A stretch of 13,257 nucleotides of DNA. Source: CBDUBU01 sp965365465 (GTDB lineage Bacteria > Bacteroidota > Rhodothermia > Rhodothermales > DASSAV01). Numbering within the stretch: position 1 is the first letter of the stretch; every line of letters begins with the position of its first letter. The notes under the pieces were generated by a model that was not told the DNA's origin, made no database searches, and saw only the letters and a list, made by a program, of their open reading frames with translations. The position numbers and the translations under genes are program-made. Below, piece by piece: positions 13,201 through 13,257 of the stretch. The stretch spans positions 1 through 13,257 of the forward strand of contig CBDUBU010000100.1 in the NCBI GenBank assembly GCA_965365465.1. The letters run 5' to 3'.

Positions 13201-13257
13201 TACTTGTGTGCAAGGGCAGAGAGCGCCTGTTGCAAGCAATCCCGACGGAGACGGCCG
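10245..13257 (-). CDS. Non-ribosomal peptide synthetase, C-A-PCP module, 3' part (5' end outside window)
   Basis: The frame is open to the right edge (about 1003 residues visible), and the first visible residues already belong to a condensation domain, so the gene starts outside the window. Residues are counted from the TTG at 13233-13235. Condensation domain: HHIANDG at 93-99 (12939-12959) is the intact HHxxxDG catalytic motif. Adenylation domain about 415-905: YTSGSTGRPKG (563-573), NAYGPTE (699-705), YRSGD (790-794), VKVRGFRVELGEIE (814-827), NGKIDRKAL (898-906). Carrier domain: LGGDS with S956 (10368-10370) as the phosphopantetheine site. Aligning by eye to GrsA-PheA gives the pocket D608, A609, F612, F650, L674, G676, A700, T708, F709, K900, suggesting a branched-chain aliphatic residue (Ile/Val/Leu). 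The protein ends about 40 residues after S956 (TAA 10245-10247). There is no thioesterase or reductase, and no same-strand gene follows in the window. Confidence 0.96.
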   Translation of the reverse strand, partial: GRLRRDCLQQALSALAHKYQIFRTVYVEDEGAVQGVLREKLEPEYVFRQWEGAEEAFEDYVTGELRNEALRPFALERESMFRACLYRLNDERHVLALVFHHIANDGDSYNLFWAALRNAYEAIAAGEAPPVPKPETQYGRFAFRQVARTESPVFKESLRYWVDQLRNAPVGIDFTYDYPGGHGPETEDSEVFLPVGDLEEWAGAVARAESTTRNVVYLTAYFAWLHRITGATDLTVGVPINGRMRREDAEVMGCCINMLSIRQRPEPDMTFRELVRQTRQIVLDAIKHADVPYLRLVEETGSAFQGSPGFYNTTFQYRNVIQQPAPLGGCTAEILSQPRRLSQFPLMLEVYPTHGDPRLSLTYHAHLFRKDTAERMLRQYRKLLDDAYRDPDQPLGRLRLMEAEERHLVVETWSRNRKPYPHTATVHALFAEQAQRRPDATALMQEDRQMTYAELDRRSSAIAAALQQRGAGPGRRVGLCLERSFDLITGLLAVLKTGAASLPLDAAYPRSRLKFMVEDATVCAVLTSAAGRVLFDPGTDVLLIEELQREPAERLAPVEVAPDDPAYLMYTSGSTGRPKGVLIPHRGVVRLVKEADYADLSENETFLQLSSTSFDAATFEMWGALLNGARLALLPPQAPSLGDLRAAIRRHGVTILFVTTGLFHLMADEDPEAFRPLRQLLTGGDVLSPGHARRCMEVCPELRLINAYGPTENTTFSCCYTLTGEADFDAAVPVGKPIANSEAYVLDSQGRPVPVGVVGELFLGGDGCALGYWNRPDLNEERFVPHPFSVEPAAKLYRSGDMARFLPDGNLEFRGRRDQQVKVRGFRVELGEIESVLLKVPFVKQCVVTAPENSTFNRDLIAYLVLHEDEPEALKQARALAHEALPDYMMPKYWVALDQLPLTSNGKIDRKALPAPSRNQPGSLEQDKPVTQLEEQLLEIWMRLFQREDIGCQDDFLDLGGDSLFAMRLIAETRRLTEQAPTLHQLFQHRTIRDLAGALMADG

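Overview
The window looks like a chromosomal segment of a moderately GC-rich Gram-negative bacterium, most likely Rhodothermota or a close relative (Bacteroidota/Rhodothermota group). This rests on the tandem-type FtsX permease with its short prefix segment, the scarcity of Shine-Dalgarno sites, and the general look of RecX, PNP and the RsbU-type phosphatase. No rRNA, tRNA, CRISPR array, transposase or integrase is visible, and the phylum assignment is inference.

Layout, left to right. (1) 1-821 is the 3' part of an FtsX/MacB-type ABC permease. Overlapping its stop is a ~50-codon remnant (814-999) of what would have been the next permease of the tandem array. (2) 1207-1926 is an orphan NarL/FixJ-type response regulator whose phospho-acceptor Asp is replaced by Glu (E54) and which has an odd Cys-rich C-terminal tail. 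A structured non-coding stretch follows, ending in a strong intrinsic terminator at 2069-2098. (3) 2180-9984 is a run of five closely packed same-strand genes: recX; an AI-2E family transporter with an inserted PDZ domain; a large membrane-anchored SpoIIE/RsbU phosphatase; a polytopic membrane protein with a conserved C-terminal soluble region (DUF6798-like); and purine nucleoside phosphorylase. Two junctions overlap (1 nt and 11 nt), so at least those pairs are probably co-translated. (4) 9985-10244 is a convergent intergenic region. (5) 10245-13257 (minus strand) is the 3' part of a non-ribosomal peptide synthetase with condensation, adenylation and carrier domains. It runs off the right edge and ends without a thioesterase or reductase.

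How the genes may work together. The AI-2E/PDZ protein and the phosphatase share a 1-nt stop/start overlap, and both pair multi-span membrane domains with predicted extracytoplasmic ligand-binding or protein-binding modules. An envelope-sensing pair feeding a PP2C output is plausible, but no STAS, anti-sigma or kinase partner lies in the window. RecX (RecA modulator) and PNP (purine salvage) are housekeeping genes. The NRPS belongs to a locus that continues to the right; the only other biosynthetic clue is its predicted branched-chain aliphatic substrate.

No clear-cut new multi-gene system is visible. The most notable points are the Asp-to-Glu response regulator, the PDZ insertion in the AI-2E transporter, the phosphatase fused to what may be a degenerate CPBP-protease-like membrane domain, a perfect 13-bp inverted repeat inside that phosphatase gene, the structured leader/attenuator-like region before recX, and the NRPS ending without a release domain.
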